Source: Celeribacter baekdonensis (GTDB lineage: Bacteria; Pseudomonadota; Alphaproteobacteria; Rhodobacterales; Rhodobacteraceae). Taken from it: a stretch of DNA of 64,000 nucleotides. This document shows, piece by piece, positions 51,303-60,444 of this stretch. How positions within the stretch are numbered: the stretch's first letter is position 1; each line of letters starts with the position of its first letter. The stretch is from assembly GCF_900102315.1 (NCBI RefSeq), contig NZ_FNBL01000007.1:124001-188000 (forward strand), in the 5' to 3' direction. The notes beneath the pieces are model-generated. The model was not told where the DNA came from. It did not search any database and was given only the letters and a program-made list of their open reading frames with translations. The position numbers and the translations under genes were made by a program.

Positions 51303-52838
51303 TTACGCGTAAGTCTTGGCGAATTCGTCCAGAACAGCCTTAAGCTTATCTGCAGGCTCGCCTTTGATCTTGGGATCTTCGTTTGTGATCCACTCAAGAA
51401 TATCGGCGTGCTGGTTGCGCAGGAACTCAAGCATCTGTGCTTCATATTTGCCAACCTCTTTCACCGGGACTTTGTCCAGGTAGCCATTGGTGCCAGCAAA
51501 GATGACGCAGACGATTTCGGCGTTGGTCAACGGCGAGTACTGCGGCTGTTTCATCAACTCGGTCAAACGCGCACCACGGTTCAGCAAACGCTGAGTGGAG
51601 GCGTCAAGGTCAGACCCGAACTGAGCAAACGCTGCCATCTCGCGGTACTGAGCGAGCGACAGTTTCACCGGACCCGCCACGGAGGACATGGCTTTGGTCT
51701 GAGCCGAGGAGCCCACGCGGGACACCGAAAGACCGGTGTTCACAGCGGGACGGATACCTTGGTAGAACAGTTCGGTTTCCAAGAAAATCTGACCGTCGGT
51801 GATGGAAATCACGTTGGTCGGAATAAACGCGGACACGTCGCCACCCTGAGTTTCAATGATCGGCAGAGCGGTGAGCGAGCCAGACCCGAAATCTTCGTTG
51901 AGTTTCGCAGAGCGTTCCAGCAGGCGAGAGTGGAGGTAGAACACGTCACCCGGATAGGCTTCACGCCCCGGCGGACGACGCAGAAGCAAGGACATCTGGC
52001 GATAGGACACAGCTTGTTTCGAGAGATCATCATAGATGATCAAAGCGTGGCGGCCATTGTCGCGGAAATGCTCAGCCATTGCTGTGGCGGAATACGGTGC
52101 CATGAACTGCATCGGCGCCGGATCGGACGCGGTTGCGGCCACAACGATGGTGTATTCGATCGCACCGGTTTCTTCGAGCTTTTTAACAAGCTGAGCCACG
52201 GTAGAGCGTTTCTGACCGATTGCCACGTAGATGCAGTACAGTTTGTCGTTTTCAGACTTGGCTGCATCGTTATAGGATTTTTGATTGAGGATCGCGTCGA
52301 GAGCCACAGCGGTTTTACCGGTCTGACGGTCGCCAATGATCAGTTCGCGTTGGCCACGACCAATCGGGATCATCGCGTCCACGGATTTGAGGCCCGTTGC
52401 CATCGGTTCGTGCACGGATTTACGCGGAATAATGCCCGGCGCCTTGCTGTCTGCGATGCGACGCTCGGCGGTGTTGATCGGACCTTTGCCGTCAATCGGA
52501 TTGCCCAGACCGTCCACGATGCGACCCAAAAGCGCGTCACCGGCGGGCACGTCCACGATGGACTTGGTGCGTTTCACAACGTCACCTTCTTTAATCGCGC
52601 GGTCGGACCCGAAGATCACGACACCGACGTTGTCGGCTTCAAGGTTGAGCGCCATCCCGCGGATACCACCGGGGAATTCGACCATCTCACCGGCTTGAAC
52701 ATTATCGAGACCGTACACGCGCGCGATCCCGTCCCCGACGGAGAGCACGCGCCCCACTTCAGCGACTTCGGCCTCTTGGCCAAAGTTTTTAATCTGCTCC
52801 TTGAGGATCGCAGAAATTTCGGCTGCCTGGATTCCCAT
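51303..52838 (-). CDS. atpA: ATP synthase F1 alpha subunit
   Basis: A 511-residue non-catalytic nucleotide-binding subunit. Walker [12 protein letters not shown] near residue 170-180, then the signature [17 protein letters not shown]. Opening [16 protein letters not shown] is typical. Its ATG overlaps the atpH stop by one base (TAATG), giving coupled translation. Confidence 0.98.
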   Translation of the reverse strand: MGIQAAEISAILKEQIKNFGQEAEVAEVGRVLSVGDGIARVYGLDNVQAGEMVEFPGGIRGMALNLEADNVGVVIFGSDRAIKEGDVVKRTKSIVDVPAGDALLGRIVDGLGNPIDGKGPINTAERRIADSKAPGIIPRKSVHEPMATGLKSVDAMIPIGRGQRELIIGDRQTGKTAVALDAILNQKSYNDAAKSENDKLYCIYVAIGQKRSTVAQLVKKLEETGAIEYTIVVAATASDPAPMQFMAPYSATAMAEHFRDNGRHALIIYDDLSKQAVSYRQMSLLLRRPPGREAYPGDVFYLHSRLLERSAKLNEDFGSGSLTALPIIETQGGDVSAFIPTNVISITDGQIFLETELFYQGIRPAVNTGLSVSRVGSSAQTKAMSSVAGPVKLSLAQYREMAAFAQFGSDLDASTQRLLNRGARLTELMKQPQYSPLTNAEIVCVIFAGTNGYLDKVPVKEVGKYEAQMLEFLRNQHADILEWITNEDPKIKGEPADKLKAVLDEFAKTYA

Positions 52839-53398
52839 TATCCGACCTCTTTCATTGCATTCTGGAGGGAGTTGAGTTTGGAGGCGATCGACGTGTCGAT
52901 CATCTTCGAACCCACTTTAACGACAAGACCGCCGATGAGGGCTTCATCCACGGTCGCATTGATAGTCACGTCCTTGCCAAAGGTCTCAGAGAGGGTCTTG
53001 GCAAGTTTGGTGGTCTGCGTTTTGGTCAGCGCCTTTGCGGACGCAACCTCGGCCGTCACTTCGCCACGCTCTTCGGCAAGCATATCGCTCAAAGAGGCCA
53101 CAAGTTGCGGCAGGGCAAAAATCCGGCGATTCTGAGCCATCAGCGCCAGAGTGTTGGACAAGATGTCCGACAGGCCAGCCTTTTTGGCGATGGCGACAAT
53201 CGCGGATTCAAGCTCTTCGCGCGAATAGAGCGGCGAGGAGATGAGAGCCGTCAGATCGGCACTCTCACTGAGGGCGGTGGACAATGTTGCCACGTCTCCC
53301 TCAAGAGCCTTGATGGCATTGCCTTCTTTGGCCAATTGAAAAATGGCCGTTGCATAGCGTGCGGCGATGCCGCGGGAGATCGAAGCTGGTTCGGACAC
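52838..53398 (-). CDS. atpH: ATP synthase F1 delta subunit
   Basis: A 186-residue peripheral-stalk subunit that joins the F1 head to the b subunits. Opening [24 protein letters not shown] and closing [27 protein letters not shown] are typical. I chose the GTG at 53398, six bases from GGAAGG; the GTG two codons earlier at 53404 abuts that site and is less likely. First gene of the F1 operon; F0 genes lie elsewhere, as usual in alphaproteobacteria. Confidence 0.95.
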   Translation of the reverse strand: MSEPASISRGIAARYATAIFQLAKEGNAIKALEGDVATLSTALSESADLTALISSPLYSREELESAIVAIAKKAGLSDILSNTLALMAQNRRIFALPQLVASLSDMLAEERGEVTAEVASAKALTKTQTTKLAKTLSETFGKDVTINATVDEALIGGLVVKVGSKMIDTSIASKLNSLQNAMKEVG

Positions 53399-53750
53399 GT
53401 CCACCCTTCCGATGTCTTTGGGCCGTCTCCCAGCCGCCCCGTTGCCGGGATTTTGAACTGAGATTGGGCAGCTTGATAAACCCGCACGTCACACGCGCGA
53501 GCAGCAAAATCAGCGTGGATGTAGCAGAGGCTCATCCATGCCGCAACCTTGTTGCGCGACAGATTGGCGACTTTAGCGCCAACAGTTTGAAAGTTGCTTC
53601 GTTTGTATTTCAATACGTTAAGAAATCCGGGACGTGACGGCACAAAAAAAAATTATAGCAGAAAGTTTCGCCCCCCGTGCCGCATTCACGGAATCGTGCG
53701 ATTCCCTGCCACAGGGCATCTCTCAGATGTCTTTTTCGGGCCGTGTGCGG

Positions 53751-53783
53751 CACAGCCCGCGCACAGCCCACGCACAGCCCGCG
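53751..53783. repeat. Three-copy 11-base tandem repeat upstream of the atp operon
   Basis: CACAGCCCGCG, CACAGCCCACG, CACAGCCCGCG in direct succession; one base differs in the middle copy. Confidence 0.75.
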
Positions 53784-53870
53784 CCACGAAAGACACACGG
53801 GTTTCAGACCCGTTTCAGCAGCATGGAAGAGCAGTATGGAAGACCGGGGCATGTCAAAACGAAACATAGC

Positions 53871-53901
53871 GAAAACGGGGACCCTGTGGCCCCCGTTTCC
53901 C
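53871..53901 (-). terminator. Terminator of the DUF481 gene
   Basis: On the minus strand AAACGGGGGCC and GGTCCCCGTTTT pair around a short loop, about 35 bases after the stop. Confidence 0.75.
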
Positions 53902-53934
53902 ATTGCATACCTGATGTTGGTAAAAGCGGTCGCG

Positions 53935-54783
53935 TTATTTCAGCGAATAGACCAGTGACACGCCGAGTGTGTTGTCGGTGTGCTTAAAGCCCGCGAGCGG
54001 ATCACTGTTGAACTCGGTCAAAAGCGACGTGCGCATGGCGAGCGGGCCGTTCAGCGACACGTTGAACGCCAAATCGTTGGTCACGGACGTGTCCGCGTCA
54101 GAGCCGATGATGTCCGTGTCGTTGGTGAAGAACATGCCATTGCCAATATCATAAAAAAGCTTGGAGCTGACAGATCCCGCGATCTCATCAATATCATCTT
54201 CGAACGAGCCATCCGCAACTTCGGCGTAACGGTAGCCCGGACCGGCCTGAAGCGACCAAGAGACGTCATTGGTGTTCACAACACGGTAGCCAAGACCGAT
54301 CCCCACGAAGCTGTCCGTCTCATAAGAGCTGAACTCGTCGTATTTGGTGCGGATTTGACCATAGCCGTAGAGGTTCTCATTGAACATCCGGGTGTAGTCA
54401 TAGGCCGCAGCCAGAGAGTTCGCGGTCGTGTCGTCTTCGTCTTCGCTGTAGTTGTAGCTCAAGGCGAAATCATGGCCGTTGATGCCATCCCCAAAGCCAA
54501 AGCGTGCGCCAATGCCGGCATCTTTGGTGTCAGAGTTGCCGGAGGTGGCGTTGACTGTAGCGGAGACGGAGCCATAAGCCCCGTTCATGCCTGCGCCGCG
54601 ACCGAAATTGCGCGAGTCACGCGCGTCATCGAATTCGTCCTGAATGCGTTCTTCGATTGCATCGACATTATCATCAACAGCATCAACACTGGTAAACACC
54701 GTCGTGCTCTGGGCAAAGGCCGGGAGAGCGGCTGTCGAAAGCAAAAGAGCGGCGAGGGCGGGGGTGATTTTATTGAGACCCAT
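53935..54783 (-). CDS. DUF481-family outer-membrane beta-barrel-like protein
   Basis: A 282-residue exported protein with signal peptide ending ALPAFA-Q near residue 24. An acidic helical stretch (VDAVDDNVDAIEERIQDEFDDARD) is followed by about ten alternating amphipathic strands ending in SLVYSLK, whose terminal aromatic-poor strand still fits a barrel. DUF481 (YdiY) proteins include salt-stress-induced outer-membrane proteins. The very acidic loops suit a marine bacterium. It is monocistronic. Confidence 0.82.
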   Translation of the reverse strand: MGLNKITPALAALLLSTAALPAFAQSTTVFTSVDAVDDNVDAIEERIQDEFDDARDSRNFGRGAGMNGAYGSVSATVNATSGNSDTKDAGIGARFGFGDGINGHDFALSYNYSEDEDDTTANSLAAAYDYTRMFNENLYGYGQIRTKYDEFSSYETDSFVGIGLGYRVVNTNDVSWSLQAGPGYRYAEVADGSFEDDIDEIAGSVSSKLFYDIGNGMFFTNDTDIIGSDADTSVTNDLAFNVSLNGPLAMRTSLLTEFNSDPLAGFKHTDNTLGVSLVYSLK

Positions 54784-55100
54784 AAATGAAGTCCTTTCCT
54801 AATTAAGAACACAAGGCTGCAATCCTGCGCGCCTTACCGACCTCATCTAAACGCTTGACCAAGATGCTCCAGAGCCGTCAGGGAAATCCCAAAATTCATT
54901 GTATTTCAGCAACTTGAGATGATTTTCGCCGATAAAATCTCGCCATTTTCCGCCCTATTTGGCGGCAATAAGCCGACAGTTTCACATCCGCGTGAAAGCC
55001 CTTGTCATAGAATACAGAAATTCAGCATGGTAATTCGGCAAGGGGCTGAGCGCTCCGACATCGCGCTCCGACATCGGCACACTCGATCAGACCGGTTTTA
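54784..55100 (-). other. Gene-free 317-base region with paired short tandem duplications
   Basis: It carries the DUF481 promoter region on the minus strand, and two adjacent direct duplications: a 13-mer at 55051-55076 and a 14-mer at 55086-55113 that runs into the methyltransferase gene end. No coding sequence supported. Confidence 0.5.
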
Positions 55101-55113
55101 TCAGACCGGTTTT
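55051..55113. repeat. Two adjacent perfect tandem duplications (13 and 14 bases)
   Basis: CGCTCCGACATCG twice at 55051-55076, then ten bases, then ATCAGACCGGTTTT twice at 55086-55113. The second covers the stop codon of the methyltransferase gene (minus strand, stop at 55101-55103). Confidence 0.85.
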
Positions 55114-55850
55114 GCCTCTGGAACAGGCCGCAACCCCTCCAACACCCGGCTGGGGCGGCGGACCGCTTCGGGGGTGCCTGATCCGGTTTGGGCGTAGACC
55201 TGTTTCGACACCTCAACCATCAACACCCCCCCCGCCAAAGCGGTAGAGACACGTCGCCCGACCCGTTCCCACACCGGCCCCCAGCGCAGCCAAAAGCGTT
55301 TGTGCGATGGCGGTTGAAACAATACGGCAGCGTGGCGTTCGGGGATGAACCCGGCTTGGCGCAATTGGCTTTCGAGTTGGCCCAACGAATAAGGACGACC
55401 GTAGCCAAAGGGTGTGCTGTCTGAACGAGACCAAAGCCCGCCCCGGTTTGGCACCACAAACAACGCCCGCCCGCCGGGGCCAAGCACCCGCCAACATTCC
55501 GCCAGCAAAGGCTGCGGATTGTCCGACGTTTCCAGCCCGTGCATCACCACCAATTTATCAACAAACCCGGTCTGGATCGGCCAGCGCGTTTCCGGGCACA
55601 GCGCCGACACATTGGGCAGACCTGCGGGCCAATGCATCACCCCCTGTTGATCCGGCATCAAGGCCACAACCCGACGGGCATCCTCCAGAAAGGGCCGCAA
55701 CAATGGCGCAGCAAAACCAAACCCCGCCACCGTCTGACGCGAGGCATCGGGCCAAAATTCCACGACCTGATTGCGGATCGCCCGCTGTGCCGCGCGCCCC
55801 AATCCGGTCCGGTAGTAAAAATTTCTAAGCTCAACAACGTCGAGATGCAT
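55101..55850 (-). CDS. SAM-dependent methyltransferase, gloB-linked
   Basis: A 249-residue class I methyltransferase. SAM-site glycine motif is weak ([14 protein letters not shown]), but the downstream strand and [27 protein letters not shown] block is typical of the Methyltransf_11 group. It is divergent from gloB with a 62-base shared promoter, an arrangement I recognise from related bacteria. Substrate unknown. The stop codon lies in a tandem duplication, which could have shifted the C-terminus recently. Confidence 0.82.
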   Translation of the reverse strand: MHLDVVELRNFYYRTGLGRAAQRAIRNQVVEFWPDASRQTVAGFGFAAPLLRPFLEDARRVVALMPDQQGVMHWPAGLPNVSALCPETRWPIQTGFVDKLVVMHGLETSDNPQPLLAECWRVLGPGGRALFVVPNRGGLWSRSDSTPFGYGRPYSLGQLESQLRQAGFIPERHAAVLFQPPSHKRFWLRWGPVWERVGRRVSTALAGGVLMVEVSKQVYAQTGSGTPEAVRRPSRVLEGLRPVPEAKPV

Positions 55851-55912
55851 TGCAATCGGTAGCCTTGCGCCAAATGTTAAAGGAACAATGACCCAAAGCC
55901 GGAGAAAATGCT

Positions 55913-56692
55913 ATGGCCCATGAGAAAGGCGTCGAGATCGTCACCGTCGCAGCCCTGTCTGACAATTACGATTTCCTCGTGCATGATCCGATCAGTGGCC
56001 GCACCGCTTTGGTCGACGCCGCAGATCCCGAACCGATTTTGGCGGCACTGGCAGAGCGCGGTTGGCACTTGGACGAGATTTGGCTGACCCATCATCATTG
56101 GGATCACATTGACGGCACGGCCGCACTGGTTGAGGCCACGGGCGCGCAGGTGACGGGCGCGAAAGCCGACCAACACCGCCTGCCACCTTTGACCCGCGTG
56201 GTGGAACCGGGGCAGAGTTTCGATTTTGCCGGGCATCAGGTCAATGTCTTGGCCGCCGATGGTCACACTGTGGGTCACATCGCCTATCACCTGCCTTCGG
56301 CCAAGGCACTTTTCACCGCCGATAGCCTGATGGCGCTTGGCTGTGGCCGCCTCTTTGAGGGCACGCCTGCGCAAATGTGGGACACGCTGAGCCGCTTTAT
56401 GGCGCTGCCCGACGATACGGTGATTTATTCCGGCCATGAATACACTGCCGCCAATGCCAAATTTGCCAAAACGATTGAGCCCGACAATGCGGCCCTTTTG
56501 GCGCGGATCAACGACATCGAGGCGGCGCGGGCAAAAGGTTTGGCCACTGTGCCCTCTGTTTTGTCCTTGGAGCGCGCCACCAATCCGTTTTTGCGCGCAG
56601 GGCTCTTCGAGGTAAAAACCCATCTGGGCCTCACAGACGCCTCCGACCTTGAGGCGTTTACCGAGATCCGCGCGCGAAAGGATCGCTTCTGA
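55913..56692 (+). CDS. gloB: Hydroxyacylglutathione hydrolase (glyoxalase II)
   Basis: A 259-residue metallo-beta-lactamase-fold enzyme. Metal motif THHHWDHIDG near residues 59-68, DGHTVGHIAYH near 118-128, ADSLMALGCGRLFEGT near 140-155, and YSGHEYTAANAKFA near 180. It hydrolyses S-lactoylglutathione in methylglyoxal detoxification. The C-terminal ATNPFLR has the residues that contact glutathione. Divergent from the methyltransferase. Confidence 0.96.
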   Translation: MAHEKGVEIVTVAALSDNYDFLVHDPISGRTALVDAADPEPILAALAERGWHLDEIWLTHHHWDHIDGTAALVEATGAQVTGAKADQHRLPPLTRVVEPGQSFDFAGHQVNVLAADGHTVGHIAYHLPSAKALFTADSLMALGCGRLFEGTPAQMWDTLSRFMALPDDTVIYSGHEYTAANAKFAKTIEPDNAALLARINDIEAARAKGLATVPSVLSLERATNPFLRAGLFEVKTHLGLTDASDLEAFTEIRARKDRF

Positions 56693-57043
56693 GTCCTCAA
56701 AAGCGTTTCGGGTTTAAGGTGAGACACGGTTTAAACCCGAAACGCACGAAACCTAACGCGGTATGGGCGTCACAGAACAAACGCGTGATTCAGGTTTGGC
56801 CCGAAACGCTTTCTCTCCTTGCAATCCCTTCGCACTGTCATACATGTTTAAGAGATAAAGAGGGTAATCTGCGTACCAAACCGCCCAAATCTTGATGCCT
56901 CACAAAAAAGTAGAGGTGTTAACCACTTTTTTCCTTGAAGCGCGCGCGTTTCAATCGAACTTTAAGAGTATGAGGCCACGGTTATGGTTGCGGGGCCATG
57001 AAACGCCCCCCTCCAGACCCCGAAAGCAAGGAGCACAAAAGAC
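56693..57043. other. Gene-free 351-base region before clpA
   Basis: Contains palindromic copy 8 with a third arm (56699-56812), then an AT-rich stretch with the clpA promoter region. clpS, which often precedes clpA in alphaproteobacteria, is not here. Confidence 0.5.
56699..56812. repeat. Palindromic AAAAGCGTTTCG element (copy 8) with alternative third arm
   Basis: GCGTTTCGGGTTTAA (56703-56717) pairs perfectly with 56731-56745, loop GGTGAGACACGGT. A further arm CCCGAAACGCTTT (56800-56812) is the exact complement of 56700-56712, so the first arm can pair with either, not both. Confidence 0.8.
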
Positions 57044-59377
57044 GTGCCGTCATTTTCGAACACCCTTGAGCAAGCCATCCATGCAGCCTTGGCGCTGGCA
57101 AATGCCCGCCGCCATGAACTTGCGACCCTGGAACACCTATTGTTGGCCCTGATCGACGAGCCCGACGCGGCGCGCGTGATGCAGGCCTGTAATGTTGAGC
57201 TCGAGGAGTTGCGAAAAACCCTGCTGGATTACATAGAAGACGATCTTTCAACACTCGTCACCGATGTTGAGGGATCTGAGGCGGTGCCCACCGCCTCCTT
57301 CCAACGCGTGATTCAACGCGCCGCCATCCATGTCCAATCCTCAGGCCGCACCGAGGTCACCGGCGCCAATGTGTTGGTCGCGATCTTTGCCGAACGCGAA
57401 TCGAACGCCGCCTATTTCCTGCAAGAACAGGACATGACGCGCTATGATGCGGTGAATTTCATTGCCCATGGCGTGGCCAAAGACCCCGCGTTTGGCGAGG
57501 CCCGCCCGATCACCGGCGCAGAAGAGCATGAGGATGAGGGCCCGACCTCGTCGCATCAACCCAGCAGCGAGGATAAAGAATCCGCGCTGGCCAAATACTG
57601 TGTCGATCTCAACAAAAAGGCGATCAAAGGCGATGTTGATCCGCTGATCGGTCGTGCCCATGAGGTTGAACGCTGTATTCAGGTGCTTTGCCGCCGCCGC
57701 AAAAACAACCCGCTTTTGGTCGGGGATCCCGGCGTTGGCAAAACCGCCATTGCCGAAGGTCTGGCCAAAAAGATTGTCGATGGCGAAACCCCGGACATCT
57801 TGGCGCATTCGACGATTTATTCGCTCGACATGGGCGCGCTTTTGGCCGGGACGCGCTATCGTGGTGATTTTGAGGAACGCCTGAAAGCGGTCGTCAAAGA
57901 ACTCGAAGAACACCCCGACGCCGTCTTGTTCATCGACGAAATTCACACGGTGATTGGCGCTGGTGCCACATCCGGTGGGGCGATGGACGCGTCCAACCTT
58001 TTGAAACCCGCGCTTGCGGGCGGAAAACTGCGTTGCATGGGGTCCACGACCTATAAAGAATTCCGTCAGCATTTTGAAAAAGACCGGGCTCTGGCGCGTC
58101 GCTTCCAAAAAATCGACGTCAATGAACCGACCGTGGACGATGCGATCAAAATCCTTCAGGGCCTCAAACCCTATTTCGAGGAACATCACGACATCCGCTA
58201 CACCCATGACGCGATCAAGGCCGCGGTGGAACTCTCTGCGCGCTATATCCATGACCGCAAATTGCCGGACAAAGCCATCGACGTGATCGACGAGGCCGGC
58301 GCCGCGCAACATCTGGTCGCGGAAAGCCGTCGTCGCAAAACCATCGGCACGAAAGAGATCGAAGCGGTTGTGGCCAAAATCGCCCGCATCCCGCCGAAAA
58401 ACGTCTCTAAAGACGATGCCGAAGTGCTCAAAGACTTGGAGGCCACGCTCAAACGCGTTGTGTTCGGTCAGGACAAGGCGATCGAAACCCTGTCTTCGGC
58501 AATCAAACTGGCACGCGCTGGTCTGCGTGAACCCGAAAAGCCGATTGGCAACTATCTGTTCGCCGGGCCCACGGGCGTTGGTAAAACCGAGGTGGCGAAA
58601 CAGTTGGCCGACAGCCTTGGCGTGGAATTGCTGCGGTTTGACATGTCCGAATACATGGAAAAACACGCGGTCTCCCGCCTGATCGGCGCGCCTCCGGGCT
58701 ATGTCGGCTTTGACCAAGGCGGCATGTTGACCGATGGCGTCGATCAGCACCCGCATTGTGTGCTTTTGCTCGATGAGATGGAAAAGGCCCACCCGGATGT
58801 CTACAACATCCTGTTGCAGGTGATGGACAACGGCAAGCTGACCGATCACAACGGCCGCACCGTCGATTTCCGCAATGTGATCTTGATCATGACCTCGAAC
58901 GCGGGGGCCACCGAGCAAGCGAAAGAGGCCATCGGCTTTGGTCGTGATCGCCGTGAGGGCGAAGATACGGCGGCGATTGAACGCACCTTTACGCCAGAGT
59001 TCCGCAACCGTCTTGACGCCGTGGTGTCCTTTGCGCCGCTGCCGAAAGAGGTCATCATGCAGGTGGTCGAGAAATTCGTGCTGCAACTTGAGGCCCAGCT
59101 TATGGACCGCAATGTGCATATCGAACTCACCCGCAAAGCGGCGGAATGGCTCGCGGACAAGGGCTATGATGACAAAATGGGCGCGCGTCCGCTGGGCCGC
59201 GTGATTCAGGAATACATCAAAAAACCGCTGGCCGAGGAATTGCTGTTTGGCAAACTTTCCAAAGGGGGCGTGGTCAAGGTCGGCGTCAAAGATGGGCAGA
59301 TCGAGCTGCGCGTCGAACAACCGGACGCCCCGCGTATCGGGCGGCAGAAAAAGCCCCCCCTGCTCACTGCGGAGTGA
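57044..59377 (+). CDS. clpA: ATP-dependent Clp protease ATP-binding subunit ClpA
   Basis: A 777-residue Hsp100 unfoldase. N-terminal double Clp repeat (residues 1-~145; [34 protein letters not shown]). D1 Walker [14 protein letters not shown] near 230 and D2 [13 protein letters not shown] near 507. The ClpP-binding IGF-type loop lies in EAIGFGRD near 630. It feeds unfolded and N-degron proteins to ClpP. GTG start with AAGGAG ten bases upstream. Neither clpS nor clpP is adjacent. Confidence 0.97.
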   Translation: MPSFSNTLEQAIHAALALANARRHELATLEHLLLALIDEPDAARVMQACNVELEELRKTLLDYIEDDLSTLVTDVEGSEAVPTASFQRVIQRAAIHVQSSGRTEVTGANVLVAIFAERESNAAYFLQEQDMTRYDAVNFIAHGVAKDPAFGEARPITGAEEHEDEGPTSSHQPSSEDKESALAKYCVDLNKKAIKGDVDPLIGRAHEVERCIQVLCRRRKNNPLLVGDPGVGKTAIAEGLAKKIVDGETPDILAHSTIYSLDMGALLAGTRYRGDFEERLKAVVKELEEHPDAVLFIDEIHTVIGAGATSGGAMDASNLLKPALAGGKLRCMGSTTYKEFRQHFEKDRALARRFQKIDVNEPTVDDAIKILQGLKPYFEEHHDIRYTHDAIKAAVELSARYIHDRKLPDKAIDVIDEAGAAQHLVAESRRRKTIGTKEIEAVVAKIARIPPKNVSKDDAEVLKDLEATLKRVVFGQDKAIETLSSAIKLARAGLREPEKPIGNYLFAGPTGVGKTEVAKQLADSLGVELLRFDMSEYMEKHAVSRLIGAPPGYVGFDQGGMLTDGVDQHPHCVLLLDEMEKAHPDVYNILLQVMDNGKLTDHNGRTVDFRNVILIMTSNAGATEQAKEAIGFGRDRREGEDTAAIERTFTPEFRNRLDAVVSFAPLPKEVIMQVVEKFVLQLEAQLMDRNVHIELTRKAAEWLADKGYDDKMGARPLGRVIQEYIKKPLAEELLFGKLSKGGVVKVGVKDGQIELRVEQPDAPRIGRQKKPPLLTAE

Positions 59378-59391
59378 TCGCAACACTGTTT

Positions 59392-59426
59392 GAAAAGGCC
59401 CCGTCAGAACTTGACGGGGCCTTTTT
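59392..59426 (+). terminator. Rho-independent terminator of clpA
   Basis: AAAAGGCCCCGTCA and TGACGGGGCCTTTTT form a 14-pair stem around a short loop with T-run. Confidence 0.92.
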
Positions 59427-59466
59427 CACAGGCGAGCCTGCGCGCATATCATTGAGGGATTTCCCG

Positions 59467-60438
59467 ATGCGCCTTGGCCTTGTCCTGTTCTGCCTGACCG
59501 CCGCCGCCCCCGCATGGGCGCGCGACCCCGTTTTGTCGGTGCCACTGAATTGCACCTTGGGCATGGATTGCTATATCCAAAACTACGTCGACGCTGACCC
59601 AAGCGCGGGCGCTGCGGATTTCACCTGTGGCACATTGTCCTATGACGGTCACACAGGCACCGATTTCGCCCTGCCCACGATCAAAGACATGTGGAACGGC
59701 ATCGAGGTTTTGGCCGCAGCCCCCGGCACAGTGACAGCCACCCGCGACGGCATGGAAGACCACCCGCAAGGCGTGGAAGGCGCGCCGGATGTGAGCGGAA
59801 AAGAATGCGGCAACGGGGTGGTCGTCGATCACGGCGGCGGCTGGAACACGCAATATTGCCACATGATGAACGGGTCCATTCAAGTCGAAAAAGGCCAACG
59901 CGTGACCGCCGCGACCACCTTGGGCACAGTCGGTCTGTCCGGCCAAACCCAATTCCCTCATGTCCATTTGGCCGTGCGTCACAACGGCACCGTCGTCGAT
60001 CCGTTCAACCCGGACGGCGTGATTTCCTGTGGAATAGAGGCGATTTCAAACGGCACATTGTGGAACGAAGACATGCGCTATGTGCCCGGTGGATTGCTGT
60101 CTATCGGGGTCAGCACCGAAATGCCGCAATATGATACGGTCAAAGCCGGCACCGCTGGCAAAGGCCAGTTTTCCACATCTGATCCGGCCTTGGTGGTGTT
60201 TGGCTTTGCCTATGGCGGTTTGGCGGGCGACATCATGCGCCTGTCCATTGCCGGTCCCGAAGGCGAAATCGTCGGCTATGACGCCCCCGTAGAAAAGACC
60301 CAAGCGCAACTGTTTCGCGGGGCGGGCAGACGTTCCCCCGGCGCATGGCTACCGGGCGGATACCGCGCCTTGGTGCAACTCATTCGCAACGGTTACCCCA
60401 TTGACGAACGCCAATTCGACTTCACCGTCATCGAATAA
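59467..60438 (+). CDS. M23-family (LytM-type) metallopeptidase, secreted
   Basis: A 323-residue protein with a signal peptide ending APAWA near residue 18. The peptidase domain spans about residues 55-190: HTGTDFALP (His and Asp zinc ligands), VVVDHGGGWNTQYCHM, and FPHVHLAVRHNG with the HxH. All catalytic residues are present, so it should cut peptidoglycan cross-links in the periplasm. A C-terminal ~120 residues form an unnamed beta-rich domain. The ATG at 59467 has GAGGGA upstream. Six bases separate it from the convergent MotB-like gene. Confidence 0.9.
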   Translation: MRLGLVLFCLTAAAPAWARDPVLSVPLNCTLGMDCYIQNYVDADPSAGAADFTCGTLSYDGHTGTDFALPTIKDMWNGIEVLAAAPGTVTATRDGMEDHPQGVEGAPDVSGKECGNGVVVDHGGGWNTQYCHMMNGSIQVEKGQRVTAATTLGTVGLSGQTQFPHVHLAVRHNGTVVDPFNPDGVISCGIEAISNGTLWNEDMRYVPGGLLSIGVSTEMPQYDTVKAGTAGKGQFSTSDPALVVFGFAYGGLAGDIMRLSIAGPEGEIVGYDAPVEKTQAQLFRGAGRRSPGAWLPGGYRALVQLIRNGYPIDERQFDFTVIE

Positions 60439-60444
60439 TCGCCG

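Larger units (their letters stand above)
53399..53934 (-). other. Promoter and leader region of the atp operon, no supported gene
   Basis: A 536-base region. On the minus strand it holds the DUF481-gene terminator (53871-53901), three 11-base tandem repeats (53751-53783), hairpin ACGGGT-N5-ACCCGT (53797-53813), a dyad TTGGCG-N7-CGCCAA (53564-53582) and the atp leader. No good -35/-10 pair is clear. Short open frames here lack ribosome sites and codon bias. Confidence 0.5.

Noticed and set aside
51408-53135. Long frames opposite atpA/atpH, atpD, carB, sat-cysC and clpA
   Set aside because: All mirror highly expressed genes with strong codon bias and have no recognisable domain.
53790-53830. 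tRNA-like hairpin with ACGGGT/ACCCGT near the atp leader
   Set aside because: No acceptor stem, no T-loop GTTC signature, no cloverleaf.
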